A DNA stretch of 64,000 nt from Sphingobacteriales bacterium (GCA_016706405.1 JADJJT010000001.1:62001-126000), one strand, 5' to 3'; positions 17,938 through 28,068 are shown, counted from the stretch's first letter. Numbers and translations are program-made. The notes: a model not told the origin generated them from the sequence alone.

Positions 17938-19296
17938 ATGCCCCAGCTACTGCCCACCGATTTTTTATTAATTGCCCTTTTTATGGCATTATTATTAACG
18001 GCGGGTTATATTATTAAGCTATGGCGGTATCAAAATAATGCGGCAGGCAAATATTTTATGCGCCTGCTGGCTTTAAAACTTGTAGCCTCGTTATTATATG
18101 CGGGCATTTACGTGTATATATATGCCGGCGATACAGTTTCGTATTATCAACACAGCACCTTGTTGTACAACGAAATTTTAACCGACAATACCGGAAAAGC
18201 TTGGCAATTATTATATACTTCTAATTACCAACCCCAGTTGGCCACCAAACAAACCACTTTAGCCTTTAAGAACGGTTTTAAAGCGTCCAATACCTATATG
18301 GTTGTTAAAACAGCTACGCTTTTAAGCTTTTTATGTTTTAATAATTACTGGGTTTTGTCTATGATATTTGGTTTTTTTGCGTTTTTAGGGCTATGGGCTA
18401 TGTATAGAGTTTTTTATTTACAGTTTTGGCAATTAGATAAGCATAAAACTATAATGGCAATTTTTTTAATGCCATCGGTGTTTTTTTGGGGGTCGGGCAT
18501 AATGAAAGATACGCTAACGCTTGGAGCCTTAGGGTGGTTATTATGGGGTATATTTAACGCCTTTATTTTACAAAAGCGCTTTTTAATAAGTAGTATGGTT
18601 ATGCTGCTTAGTTATTATACGATTGACACACTAAAAGGCTATGTTTTATTGGCTTTTATACCCTTTGCCTTAGTTTGGGTAGTTTTACATTTTTTTAAGT
18701 ACAATGGCACGCGCTATTTGAGGGCAACGGTTTTTATGCTTGTTTTTGCCGTAGCCAGTTTGTATGTTTACCAAAATGCAAATATAATTACTAACGCAGG
18801 GAATATAGTATTAGAAAAAATTATTGACATGGCAATGGGTTACCAATCGTGGCACGAGTTTTTGGCTAATACCAAAGGCCAGTCGGGTTATACATTAGGA
18901 ACAATTGTTTGGACAATCCAAGGCGTAATCAGCAAAATACCCGCATCTATTGAGGTGGCCTTATTTAGGCCCTATTTTAACGAAGTGCGAAACAGTTTTA
19001 TGCTATTACTTAGTATTGAGAGCACTTTAGTACTGTTATGCACCATTTGGGTCGTATTTAGGGTGGGGCTGTTATACATCATCCGGATAATTTTTACCAA
19101 CCCATTTTTGCTGTTTTGTTTGGGTTTTTCGTTAAGTTTTGCCTTTGCTGTAGGTTTTACCAGTTATAATTTTGGCGCACTGGCTCGTTATAAAATTCCG
19201 CTGCTGCCTTTTTACATGTTTTTTCTGTTTGCAGTATATCATTATGGAAAAAAACCCTCAAAAGCACAAGCTTTTACGGCTAATAGACCAATTTGA
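17938..19296 (+). CDS. Polytopic membrane protein, possibly polysaccharide-polymerase-like
   Basis: 452 residues with 10-12 transmembrane helices and short loops. Recognisable segments are YIYAGDTVSYYQHS after helix 2, FFWGSGIMKDTLTLG in the middle and FGALARYKIPLLPFYMF near the C-terminus. The overall pattern (long central membrane array, conserved GxMKD and ARYKxPLLPF) recalls EpsG/Wzy-like polysaccharide polymerases and related glycan-assembly membrane proteins, but no family was recognised with certainty. No glycosyltransferase genes are adjacent; a UDP-sugar dehydrogenase lies 9 kb away. Function is left open. Confidence 0.65.
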   Translation: MPQLLPTDFLLIALFMALLLTAGYIIKLWRYQNNAAGKYFMRLLALKLVASLLYAGIYVYIYAGDTVSYYQHSTLLYNEILTDNTGKAWQLLYTSNYQPQLATKQTTLAFKNGFKASNTYMVVKTATLLSFLCFNNYWVLSMIFGFFAFLGLWAMYRVFYLQFWQLDKHKTIMAIFLMPSVFFWGSGIMKDTLTLGALGWLLWGIFNAFILQKRFLISSMVMLLSYYTIDTLKGYVLLAFIPFALVWVVLHFFKYNGTRYLRATVFMLVFAVASLYVYQNANIITNAGNIVLEKIIDMAMGYQSWHEFLANTKGQSGYTLGTIVWTIQGVISKIPASIEVALFRPYFNEVRNSFMLLLSIESTLVLLCTIWVVFRVGLLYIIRIIFTNPFLLFCLGFSLSFAFAVGFTSYNFGALARYKIPLLPFYMFFLFAVYHYGKKPSKAQAFTANRPI

Positions 19297-19395
19297 ACCA
19301 ATTTGTAATTTTAGTTAACAGTTAAGAAGTAACACTAAATCAAAATACCTCGACTTGTTAAATGGTAGTGCACGAATTATATGTTTAAAAACCCG

Positions 19396-19716
19396 CTATC
19401 TTTTTCCGGATATTAAGGCGGTAATTAAACCAATTACCAAGCCATTGATTGCACCCGTACCTAAATCGTCCCAAATATTTGTTCGGTCAATAACGGCAAC
19501 ATATATAATTGCCCCTAAAAACAGCCTTGCCAACAACAAGCCAATAGCCACCTGAATACGCGGCTGTAGCCAACCCAAAACTGCCCCAATTACAAGGCAG
19601 GCTATTGAAACATCGGTAATAATAAGCTGCGCCGGGCTGGCATTGGCCTTAAACATAAACGACTCGGCTACGCCTATTACAAAGCCAACTAAAATTCCAA
19701 TAAAAATACTTCTCAT
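19396..19716 (-). CDS. Small membrane protein, unknown function
   Basis: 106 residues with three or four hydrophobic helices (about residues 3-20, 32-50, 55-75 and 86-102) separated by Gly-rich turns. Starts MRSIFIGILVGFVIGVAES. No family motif was recognised. The overlapping plus-strand frame at 19355-19555 is a shadow with non-membrane composition. It sits alone between convergent and divergent neighbours. Confidence 0.55.
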   Translation of the reverse strand: MRSIFIGILVGFVIGVAESFMFKANASPAQLIITDVSIACLVIGAVLGWLQPRIQVAIGLLLARLFLGAIIYVAVIDRTNIWDDLGTGAINGLVIGLITALISGKR

Positions 19717-19809
19717 AAAAATTACTTCCTTTTTTATTTATTTATGGTGTTTACATTAACAGTGTTTATCTGGTAAACAGTTATTTGTTTGGCTAAAAAG
19801 TGCCGCAAG

Positions 19810-20988
19810 TTAAGTAAACATTTGCGAAACAAGTTCATCTTTTTTTACCTCAATATGTGGCGGAACCTCATACTTCCAGTGTTGCATGGCAAAACCCCAT
19901 TCGGCAAGTAGGCGGTCAAGTAGTTTTTGCGCCATAAAAAACTGGTTTTTTTTGTAGGTTTTTTGGCTGGTGGCATATTTTTCAAAAGCAGGGGCAGCTT
20001 GGTCAAAATTAGGCAGGTTTAATTGATGGTAAATACGGTGCATTTCGGCGGTAGGGTTTTGTTCAAAATCTTCAAACCGTACCTCAGCAAATTGCCCCGG
20101 CGGAATTAAATTCCGGGTATTTAAATACTTGCGTATTAATTGATTATAAACCAAAAATATATTGTTTGATATTAGTTCTGCCGGGGCATCTTCTAACTGC
20201 AAACTGGGTATCATACTGGTAATAAACTTGTAAGTCGAGAGGTAAACATCAACCGGATTGCGGTAAATATATATAAACCGCGCCTTAGGAAACATTTGCA
20301 GTAACAGCTCAATCCGGCCGGTATTGGGTGGGTTTTTTGAGACAAAAATTTTACCATCTGTATTGAGCAGTGCTTTTTTAATGAGCCGAACATATTCTGT
20401 TTTCCATGTATTCAATTCATCCGGATTAAGATTTTTAAAATCAATATACCGGTCGTAGTATTGCTGCGTGCGCGTAGGGAAATACCAAAAATTATAATAA
20501 CAAAGTGCGTGTATATTGCCTAAAGCAAATTCTTCTTCCTGCGGATAATTGGCATCCATTACCACATTATCGCCTTGTCGTTTTTGGGGTAAGGCAAACC
20601 GCATAAATTTTTCAACTAAATATCGGGCAGGTTGTGCATATAACATATCTGGAAAAGCCGATTGGTAGGTCGAAACAAAACCCATTTGAGGGTCGAGGCC
20701 AAAAAAATTATGCAAATGGGTGGTGCCGCTCCGCCAATGTCCAATAATAAAAATAGGTGCGTTTTCAATCGGCTTTTCATCAAAAAAACGGTTGTAACGC
20801 AAGCGCTCATACGTTTTAAAAGGCTGTGTAAGCGCACTCAACAAAATACTTATAAAAAGGCGGTTGTAAAATTTAGGCTGCACCTTCCCCTGACGTATGG
20901 TTTTAAGCAAGGCACTAAAATTTCCGCCCACCATGGCAGGCAACGCAATTTCTTTTTTGTAGTTGGCAAAAGATTCTAAAAAGCTCAT
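19810..20988 (-). CDS. Sulfotransferase-family protein
   Basis: 392 residues. The PAPS 5'-phosphosulfate loop is PIFIIGHWRSGTTHLHN (residues ~79-93, core G-H-W-R-S-G-T-T), and the 3'-phosphate-binding segment is FIYIYRNPVDVYLST. These define the Sulfotransferase_3-type family, which transfers sulfate from PAPS to a hydroxyl or amino group of a glycan, lipid or small molecule. The length (~390) is usual for the bacterial branch. No PAPS synthesis genes are nearby and the acceptor cannot be told from the sequence. Monocistronic and divergent from the helicase gene. Confidence 0.85.
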   Translation of the reverse strand: MSFLESFANYKKEIALPAMVGGNFSALLKTIRQGKVQPKFYNRLFISILLSALTQPFKTYERLRYNRFFDEKPIENAPIFIIGHWRSGTTHLHNFFGLDPQMGFVSTYQSAFPDMLYAQPARYLVEKFMRFALPQKRQGDNVVMDANYPQEEEFALGNIHALCYYNFWYFPTRTQQYYDRYIDFKNLNPDELNTWKTEYVRLIKKALLNTDGKIFVSKNPPNTGRIELLLQMFPKARFIYIYRNPVDVYLSTYKFITSMIPSLQLEDAPAELISNNIFLVYNQLIRKYLNTRNLIPPGQFAEVRFEDFEQNPTAEMHRIYHQLNLPNFDQAAPAFEKYATSQKTYKKNQFFMAQKLLDRLLAEWGFAMQHWKYEVPPHIEVKKDELVSQMFT

Positions 20989-21139
20989 ATAGTATAAAAT
21001 TAATATTGTATTAATAGGTGCAAATTCGCCTTGTTTCTACCTATTCGATGATACAGATTAATTACTACTGTTGGCAGCAAAACTAACAATTTTGGGTTGT
21101 TAATTAGCTATATTTTTCAAAAAAAGAGTAGCGGTAATA

Positions 21140-21147
21140 TATTTTTG
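21140..21147 (+). promoter_or_regulatory. -7 promoter box of the helicase gene (TATTTTTG)
   Basis: Matches TAnnTTTG, 95 bp upstream of the helicase ATG; no clear -33 box. Confidence 0.35.
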
Positions 21148-21241
21148 CAATTTCGCGCTTGCTTCAAAAATAAAATAGTATTTTTGACGGCACGCAAACG
21201 GGTAAATTATTTCATCAAACAAAAAGACAATAAAAACAGCT

Positions 21242-23446
21242 ATGCCGCCCAACCAATTTCCGGATGAATTTGAACAAGAACTTCATAATTTTTTAAAAAC
21301 CTTTGGCAATTTTGAATCCGATATTACCGAATCAACAACAAAACGGCAGTTAAATTTTTCCGGATGGGGGGGCAACGAACAAGGAGGCAATAATAGCTCG
21401 TTTTATCGCAAAGCACCCAATACTCCGGTGCCCGATACCGTTCAGGCACGAATCGAAAAATTAAAAGCCATTATTCAGGCTATCGAAAAAAAATCGGAAC
21501 AAACGCCCCCAGCCGAAATTCCACCTGGCAAAACATTTAAGCTCAACTACACTGGGCATTTAAACCCCAGCCAATTAGCTGCCGTTACCAATATTAAAGG
21601 CCCAATGCTTGTTATTGCAGGGGCGGGCAGTGGTAAAACCCATACCGTTACCTACCGCGTAGCCTATATGCTCGAAAACGATATTAGTGCCGAGAACATG
21701 CTGCTGCTAACCTTTACCCGCCGCGCTGCCCAACAAATTATACACCGCACCAACCGCTTATTGCAAAACACCCAAGCCGAGCAAATAATGCGCGGCACTT
21801 ATCACGCTTTTGCCAATTATAGTTTGCGCCGTTATGCCAACCTCATTAATTTGCCTTCGAACTTTACCATTGTTGATGTGCAAGACTCGGAAGATATTAT
21901 TGACCTCATCCGGAATGAATTTAAATTTGATGCCACCACCAAAAAAGCTTTCCCTAAAAAAGGCCGTCTGCAAGAAATTATTTCAAAAGCCCGCAACTGC
22001 GATATACCCATTGCCCAAGTAATTGACCGCGAATATACCGGCCTATACGAATATATTGAACCCATTGATAAAATAAGCAAAATTTACGCCCAATACAAAA
22101 AAGCCAACCGCATTTTTGACTACGACGACCTAATGGACGAACTGCGCAATGCCCTGCGAGACCACAAAACATTTAGGCGCAAAATGGGGCAGCAATACCA
22201 ATATATTATGGTCGATGAGTTTCAGGACACTAATACCGTTCAAAAAGATATTATTGACCTTATAGCCGCCGACCATCAAAACGTAATGATTGTAGGAGAC
22301 GATGCGCAAAGTATTTACGGCTTTAGAGGTGCTAATTTTGAAAATATTTTGCTTTTTCCGGAAACTTACCCCAATTGCCGGATTGTAAAATTGGAACAAA
22401 ACTATCGAAGTACGCAACCCATACTCGATTTTAGCAATATTATAGCTAATAATGCCCGGATGGGCTACCAAAAGCACCTTTTTTCAGTACATAAAAGCCC
22501 CAATAAACCCACTATAACCCGCCTTGCCGACCAAGAAGACGAGGCCACTTATATTGTTGATAAAATAATGGCGCTGCACCAGCAAAACATTCCGTTTAGC
22601 CAAATGGCGGTTTTGTATCGCTCGTCGTACCATGGCAACTATATACAAGCCGAGTTGTTGCGGCGCAATATTCCGTACATTGTGGTAGGTGGGGTAAAAT
22701 TTATTGAGCGGCGGCACGTTAAAGATATAATGTCTTTGTTGCGTTTGGTGCTAAACCCATACGACCCCGTTGCCTGGAACCGAAGTTTAAACTTATTGCC
22801 CGGCGTAGGCAAAGTAACCGCTAGCAAAATTTTAGCAAATATACGCAGCAACCAAGGACAACTAAACCCCCACGATTTTGAAAAAACTCGCTATGCCAGC
22901 TACTTAGAAGACCTCAAACAGGCACTTACCGCTGCCGCTAACCCCCGAAGCAGCGTAAGCAGCAAAATTGCCCGCCTGCGCCAATACTACCAACCTTTAT
23001 TGCTGCAGTTAGAAGATGATGCCGAAACCCGTATAGCCGATTTGGATGTGTTAGAGCAAATGGCCTTAAAATACGAATCGCTCGAAAAATTTTTATCAGA
23101 GTTTGCCCTTGACCCCCCCTCAACACAATTTCAAAACCAAGCCCGCCCGCTTATTGACGAGTCTGAAGAGCCGCCGCTTACCCTCTCAACCATCCACTCG
23201 GCAAAAGGTTTAGAGTGGTACGCCGTTTTTATACCCCACCTGCTCGATGGCTTGTTTCCGAATGCACGCAGTATGCGAAGTTTTGAAGCCATTGAAGAAG
23301 AACGCCGGCTGTTTTACGTGGCCTGTACCCGCGCTAAAGAGCAATTATGCCTCACCATGCCCGCATGGGTAAGCAGTTTTGACGAGTATTTTAGTATGCC
23401 CTCGCGATTTGTTAGCGAAATACCCGACAATTTATACGAACATTAA
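21242..23446 (+). CDS. UvrD/PcrA/Rep-type ATP-dependent DNA helicase (superfamily 1A)
   Basis: 734 residues. A ~100-residue polar N-terminal extension precedes the helicase core. Motifs in order: Q-motif region LNPSQLAAV (~107-115), Walker A AGAGSGKT (126-133), LTFTRRAA (Ia), Walker B/II VDEFQDTN, motif III GDDAQSIYGFRGA, motif IV LEQNYRST, motif V TIHSAKGLEWYAVFIPHL and motif VI RRLFYVACTRAKEQL. This is a full SF1A 3'-5' helicase of the UvrD family, acting in DNA repair or replication restart. The N-terminal extension is longer than in UvrD or Rep, which begin near the Q motif; its role is unknown. Confidence 0.92.
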   Translation: MPPNQFPDEFEQELHNFLKTFGNFESDITESTTKRQLNFSGWGGNEQGGNNSSFYRKAPNTPVPDTVQARIEKLKAIIQAIEKKSEQTPPAEIPPGKTFKLNYTGHLNPSQLAAVTNIKGPMLVIAGAGSGKTHTVTYRVAYMLENDISAENMLLLTFTRRAAQQIIHRTNRLLQNTQAEQIMRGTYHAFANYSLRRYANLINLPSNFTIVDVQDSEDIIDLIRNEFKFDATTKKAFPKKGRLQEIISKARNCDIPIAQVIDREYTGLYEYIEPIDKISKIYAQYKKANRIFDYDDLMDELRNALRDHKTFRRKMGQQYQYIMVDEFQDTNTVQKDIIDLIAADHQNVMIVGDDAQSIYGFRGANFENILLFPETYPNCRIVKLEQNYRSTQPILDFSNIIANNARMGYQKHLFSVHKSPNKPTITRLADQEDEATYIVDKIMALHQQNIPFSQMAVLYRSSYHGNYIQAELLRRNIPYIVVGGVKFIERRHVKDIMSLLRLVLNPYDPVAWNRSLNLLPGVGKVTASKILANIRSNQGQLNPHDFEKTRYASYLEDLKQALTAAANPRSSVSSKIARLRQYYQPLLLQLEDDAETRIADLDVLEQMALKYESLEKFLSEFALDPPSTQFQNQARPLIDESEEPPLTLSTIHSAKGLEWYAVFIPHLLDGLFPNARSMRSFEAIEEERRLFYVACTRAKEQLCLTMPAWVSSFDEYFSMPSRFVSEIPDNLYEH

Positions 23447-23663
23447 GAGCAAAAATATTGCCGGCCATAGTTTTGACTTTTTTTTGATTGACACGACTTC
23501 TTTTCCTAAATTTTATCCGGAAAATGCTTAGAACTGCCCGGTTTTTCAAATAAAAAGAGCTTTTATTTCAATGCTTTGGTTTTTCCGGAATAAACCGCTA
23601 TGTTTGTGGAATTGATAAAACATGATCCGTGGTTTCGGGCACATTATATTTACACTTTCTTTC

Positions 23664-25256
23664 ATGTCCAATCCCAATTTTAAACAAGGAGACCAAGAAG
23701 AGGCGCAACAAAAATCTTCAAATTTTATAACCGATTCGGGCATACCCATTGCCCGCGTTTACCCGCCCCTACCTCCCGATTTTGAACAGCCGGGCGAGTT
23801 TCCGTTTACGCGCGGCATACATCCAAGCATGTACCGCAGCAAATTATGGACTATGCGGCAATATTCCGGATTTTCGACCGCCGAAGAAAGTAATCGCCGC
23901 TACCACTACCTGCTTTCGCAAGGAACAACCGGGCTGTCGGTGGCCTTTGACCTGCCCACCCAAATTGGCTACGACAGCGACCACGCCATGGCCGAAGGCG
24001 AGGTGGGCAAAGTGGGCGTAGCTATTTGTAGCCAACATGATATGGCCGCTTTGTTTAAAGGTATAAGCCTGCAACAGGTTACTACCAGCATGACCATTAA
24101 CGCAACCGCTTTTATTTTACTGGCCATGTATGTAGTGGAAGCGCAAAAACAAGGCGCTGACCTGAAAAAAATATCCGGAACGATACAAAACGATATTTTA
24201 AAAGAATATGCCGCACGCGGTACCTATATTTACCCGCCGCGCTCCTCTATGCGCATTATTACCGATATTTTTGCGTGGTGCAGCCGCGAACTGCCGCGCT
24301 GGAACAGTATTTCAATATCGGGTTACCATATACGCGAAGCCGGAAGCACCGCCGCCCAAGAATTGGCTTTTACCCTTGCTAATGGCAAAGCGTATTTGTT
24401 GGCAGCGCAAACAGCCGGCTTAAATATAAACACGTTTGGCAAACGCTTGTCGTTCTTTTTTAATGCCCACAACCATTTTTTTGAAGAAATAGCTAAATTT
24501 AGGGCTGCGCGCCGAATATGGGCAAAAATTACCCAAAGTATGGGTGCTACCGATGCCGATGCCCAAAAACTGCGGTTTCATACCCAAACCGGCGGCTCGA
24601 CTTTAACGGCGCAACAACCGCACAACAATATTACCCGCGTTACTTTGCAGGCTTTGGCAGCCGTTTTAGGCGGCACACAAAGTTTACACACCAATGGCTT
24701 TGACGAGGCACTGTCGTTGCCTACCGAAGAGGCCGCCCGTATTGCGCTGCGCACCCAACAAATTATTGCCTACGAAACTGGCGTAACCCAAACTGTTGAC
24801 CCCTTTGCCGGCTCGTACTTTATAGAAACCTTAACCAACGAATTAGAAGCCGCCGCCTGGGCTTATATTGATAAAATTGATGCTATGGGCGGCTCGGTAG
24901 CTGCTATAGAACAAGGCTATTTACAAGACGAAATTGCGAATGCTGCCTACAAATGGCAACAACAGGTTGAGGAGGGCGAAAAAATTGTAGTGGGCGTAAA
25001 TCAGTTTACTATGAATGAGCCTCCTCCGGCTAATATTTTCCGGATAGATGACAGTATCCGGAAAATACAAAGCGAACGATTAGCTCAAATTAAAGCAAAT
25101 CGCAACGCAGCTAACGCAAAAAATGCTATTGATACAGTGATACAAGCCGCTAAAAACGATACTAATTTAATGCCGCCGGTAATTGCCGCCATTCAAAATG
25201 ATTGCACACTTGGCGAAATTGCCGATGCCCTGCGAGGTGTTTTTGGCGAGTTTTAA
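23664..25256 (+). CDS. Methylmalonyl-CoA mutase family, catalytic (N-terminal-type) subunit
   Basis: 530 residues from the ATG at 23664 (MSNPNFKQG); the frame is open to 23622 but the 14 extra residues are not family-like. The TIM-barrel substrate domain is complete: FPFTRGIHPSMY, TMRQYSGFSTAEESN (catalytic Tyr region, methylmalonyl-type rather than isobutyryl-type), LPTQIGYDSDH, EAGSTAAQELAFTLANG and TGVTQTVDPFAGSY. The adenosylcobalamin-binding domain (DxHxxG) is absent, so the protein must work with a separate B12-binding subunit not in the window. It isomerises (R)-methylmalonyl-CoA to succinyl-CoA or a related acyl-CoA in propionate or branched-chain metabolism. Confidence 0.88.
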   Translation: MSNPNFKQGDQEEAQQKSSNFITDSGIPIARVYPPLPPDFEQPGEFPFTRGIHPSMYRSKLWTMRQYSGFSTAEESNRRYHYLLSQGTTGLSVAFDLPTQIGYDSDHAMAEGEVGKVGVAICSQHDMAALFKGISLQQVTTSMTINATAFILLAMYVVEAQKQGADLKKISGTIQNDILKEYAARGTYIYPPRSSMRIITDIFAWCSRELPRWNSISISGYHIREAGSTAAQELAFTLANGKAYLLAAQTAGLNINTFGKRLSFFFNAHNHFFEEIAKFRAARRIWAKITQSMGATDADAQKLRFHTQTGGSTLTAQQPHNNITRVTLQALAAVLGGTQSLHTNGFDEALSLPTEEAARIALRTQQIIAYETGVTQTVDPFAGSYFIETLTNELEAAAWAYIDKIDAMGGSVAAIEQGYLQDEIANAAYKWQQQVEEGEKIVVGVNQFTMNEPPPANIFRIDDSIRKIQSERLAQIKANRNAANAKNAIDTVIQAAKNDTNLMPPVIAAIQNDCTLGEIADALRGVFGEF

Positions 25257-25317
25257 ACAATGGATTAGCTACTGTTATTTTATTGGTACAATTTCTATTC
25301 TATCCGGATATTTAAAG

Positions 25318-25909
25318 TCAGATATCCTTATTGAGCATCCGGGCAATATATTTTCCTAAAATATCGAACTCTATATTAACGGTATCGCCTGTTTTATACA
25401 GGTTAAAATTAGTGTGTTGGTAGGTATAGGGTATAATGGCCACCGAAAAATGCGAGTCGGTTGGCTCAATAACGGTTAAACTTACCCCCATCTATGGCTA
25501 CCGAGCCTTTTGGAACAAGCAAATTTTTAAAGTCCGGAGGGTATAAAAAAGTAAACAACCAACTGCCATTTTGGTCGGCAATATTTACTATTTGGGCAGT
25601 AGTATCGACGTGGCCTTGTACAAAATGCCCATCGAGGCGGCCATTTGCCGGCAAGCAACGCTCTAAATTTATTTTGCTGCCAATTGTTAGTTGGCCCAGA
25701 TTGGTTTTCTGCAGGGTTTGGTCAATGGCGGTAACGGTGTGTGTTGTTTGAGTTTGCGCTAAAACGGTGAGGCAAACGCCATTATGTGCCACACTTTGGT
25801 CTATATGTAATTGATTGGCTATTTTTGACGCTACGGTTATTTGTAGGTTTTGTTGCTCTTGCCTTAGTTGGGTTATAATACCACTTGTTTCAATAATGCC
25901 GGTAAACAT
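25318..25909 (-). pseudogene. ribE: Riboflavin synthase (alpha chain), frameshifted in a G5 run
   Basis: Two lumazine-binding repeats, about 197 residues when joined. Frame one (25909 to 25466) reads MFTGIIETSG... with NGVCLTV and GHVDTTAQI, then goes wrong after KGSVAIDG. The next frame continues exactly as expected for the family, VSLTVIEPTDSHFSVAIIPY to FDILGKYIARMLNKDI, and stops at 25318. One surplus C in the plus-strand C5 run at 25485-25489 explains the break. Riboflavin synthase dismutates 6,7-dimethyl-8-ribityllumazine to riboflavin and is normally indispensable without flavin uptake, so a sequencing or assembly error is as likely as a true mutation. Confidence 0.88.
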
Positions 25910-25949
25910 GGTGCTAATTTGCTTTGTAGATATATTTTGTTTTTGAGGG

Positions 25950-25957
25950 CAAAAATA
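25950..25957 (-). promoter_or_regulatory. -7 promoter box of ribE (TATTTTTG)
   Basis: Plus-strand CAAAAATA; TAnnTTTG on the minus strand about 40 bp before the ribE start. Confidence 0.4.
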
Positions 25958-26032
25958 CAGGTTTGCCTTGTATTTATTTTACTTCATCTTATTAATGTAC
26001 TTGTAACGAAACATAACGTCTTATTTTGGATG

Positions 26033-26063
26033 TTGTTTATTTTGCTTGGTTTTTATTACTTTT
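26033..26063 (+). promoter_or_regulatory. Promoter (TTG / 20 bp / TACTTTTG)
   Basis: TTG at 26033-26035 and TACTTTTG at 26056-26063 with 20-bp spacing; 65 bp upstream of the lipoprotein ATG at 26129. Confidence 0.5.
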
Positions 26064-26128
26064 GTACTGTATTTTTAAATTGCATTTATAACCACTAATA
26101 CTATATCTTTTTTAAATTGATTGAAAAA

Positions 26129-26698
26129 ATGAATAAACAAGTTTTCTTATTGAGTTTTGCTTTAATTACCTTGTGCTTTACATTTACCGGCTGTGGCACT
26201 GACGAACCTTCTGGCGACTACCCCGTAACGTACAAATTTAATAAAGTTGACAATGTTGGTAATCAAAAAACTACTGTTTCGGTTGCTGGCGCGCAACAAC
26301 CAGTAGCCAACCCGCCCAGCAGTGTGGTAAATAACAAAGTATTTACCGAGCTTGCTACTGCCAATGCGGCCTACACAAGTATTGTGCTAACAAGTGCCGC
26401 TAACGCTGCCCTTACAAATAGCGACACTACTATAAATATTACCTATACTGTTGATGCCAATGGAATACATACTTTTAAAGTTCCGCTTTTGAGTGGTTTT
26501 AAAACCGTAGAGGCGCAGCTAACCGGCAATGATTTGAAAATGCCCATGATTGCTGCTGCCTGGTATTTAAATAATGGCAGCACCCCCTCAATTTTATCGG
26601 CTTATGGCATTACAAATAAAATTGACCCTTATGAAGGTATTAAAGATGGCGAAATTACCTCGTACAAACTTGCCGACCACCTATATATAAAAGATTAA
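26129..26698 (+). CDS. Lipoprotein of unknown function
   Basis: 189 residues from the ATG at 26129; an in-frame TTG 12 bases upstream is less likely. The signal ends FTFTGC (lipidated Cys ~21), followed by a flexible Thr/Pro segment. The mature part is rich in Thr, Ala, Asn and Val with alternating-strand character (SVAGAQQPVANPPSSVVNN, INITYTVDANGIHTFKVPL). No family motif was recognised. The preceding promoter looks strong. It may be an envelope protein of a lineage-specific family. Confidence 0.65.
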   Translation: MNKQVFLLSFALITLCFTFTGCGTDEPSGDYPVTYKFNKVDNVGNQKTTVSVAGAQQPVANPPSSVVNNKVFTELATANAAYTSIVLTSAANAALTNSDTTINITYTVDANGIHTFKVPLLSGFKTVEAQLTGNDLKMPMIAAAWYLNNGSTPSILSAYGITNKIDPYEGIKDGEITSYKLADHLYIKD

Positions 26699-26748
26699 GA
26701 GCGAAAAACAAGTTCAAAACAATAGGTGCTGTTGGTTTCTTTATTTAT

Positions 26749-28068
26749 TTATTGTACCGTTTGCCGGCCAATACTATAATAAAAAAAACTGTGTTGCTGC
26801 ATATCTTGAGGGTTAAACACATTGCGACCGTCAAAAATGGTTTTGGTTAATAGGTGTTTTGCAATGGTTTCAATGGGTATTTGCTTAAACTCGTCCCATT
26901 CGGTTAAAATTAGCAGGGCGTGGGCTTTGTCAAGTGCGGCTATGGCGTTAGAGGCAAACGAAATGCTGTTTTTTAAATTCGTTTGTTGTTTAATGTTTTC
27001 TATGGCTTGTGGGTCGTAGGCAGTAATGGCAGCACCTGCTTGTAAAAGGGTTTCAATAATATCAATAGCGGGGGCTTCGCGTATATCGTCGGTATTGGGT
27101 TTAAAGGCTAAGCCCCAAACGGCCAGTTTTATACCTTGTAGCTGATGATTAAAATGGGTTATTACTTTCTGTGCAAAATCTTGCCGTTGTGCTGCGTTTA
27201 CGTTCATTACAGCCTCTAAAATCCGGAAATTGTAGTTGTTTTGGTTGGCCGTTTCTGACAGTGCCAATACATCTTTAGGGAAGCAACTTCCGCCGTACCC
27301 AATTCCCGGAAACAAAAATTTTGGGCCTATTCGAGTGTCCATACCTATACCCAAGCGCACCCAATCAATATTTGCACCTACTATTAGGCAAAGGTTTGCC
27401 ATTTCGTTCATAAACGATATGCGGGTAGCTAAATAAGCGTTGGCGGCATATTTGGTAAGTTCAGCCGAGCGAATATCCATACATAAAATATCGGTTTCGG
27501 CATTTTTTACAAAGGGCGCGTATAGCGTTTTTAATAAATTGGCGGCTTTTGAGGTGTCGGTGCCAATTACAACCCTGTCGGGCTGCATAAAATCTTCAAC
27601 GGCTGCCCCTTCGCGCAAAAATTCGGGGTTCGAGGCCACATCAAAAGGTTGTTTGGTAATGCTGGCAATTAAATTGGCTACTTTTTGGGCGGTATCAACC
27701 GGCACGGTACTTTTATTAACAATCAGCTTGTAGGATTTCATGTGTTCAGCTATTTGCCGGGCTGCCTGAAGCACGTATTTTAAATCAGCCGAGCCATCTT
27801 CGGTAGGTGGTGTTGGAAGTGCTAAAAATATAATATCGGCAAAATCAACGGCTTGTTCAAGGTCGGTTGTAAAGGATATTTTGTTGTTTTTAAGACACTG
27901 TGCCAGCAAGTTGTCAAGCTCGGGTTCGTAAATAGTAATTTGGCCCTTTTGCAGGCGTTCAACTTTGGCGGCATCAATATCAACGCCCATTACCTGATAG
28001 CCTTTGTAGGCAAAGCAAATACCCGTTACCGAGCCTACGTAACCTGTTCCGATGACGGCAATTTTCAT
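26749..28068 (-). CDS. UDP-glucose/GDP-mannose dehydrogenase family (UDP-glucose 6-dehydrogenase-like)
   Basis: 439 residues. N-terminal Rossmann NAD-binding domain with GTGYVG (residues 7-12), the conserved NPEFLREG segment (~147-154), the central helical domain, and the catalytic cysteine in GYGGSCFPKD (C262), followed by the UDP-binding C-terminal domain with GLAFKPNTDDIREAP. All match the four-electron sugar-nucleotide dehydrogenases that convert UDP-glucose to UDP-glucuronate. UDP-glucose is the most likely substrate by similarity, though UDP-ManNAc or GDP-mannose relatives share the motifs. It supplies uronic acid precursors for surface polysaccharide. Confidence 0.9.
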   Translation of the reverse strand: MKIAVIGTGYVGSVTGICFAYKGYQVMGVDIDAAKVERLQKGQITIYEPELDNLLAQCLKNNKISFTTDLEQAVDFADIIFLALPTPPTEDGSADLKYVLQAARQIAEHMKSYKLIVNKSTVPVDTAQKVANLIASITKQPFDVASNPEFLREGAAVEDFMQPDRVVIGTDTSKAANLLKTLYAPFVKNAETDILCMDIRSAELTKYAANAYLATRISFMNEMANLCLIVGANIDWVRLGIGMDTRIGPKFLFPGIGYGGSCFPKDVLALSETANQNNYNFRILEAVMNVNAAQRQDFAQKVITHFNHQLQGIKLAVWGLAFKPNTDDIREAPAIDIIETLLQAGAAITAYDPQAIENIKQQTNLKNSISFASNAIAALDKAHALLILTEWDEFKQIPIETIAKHLLTKTIFDGRNVFNPQDMQQHSFFYYSIGRQTVQ

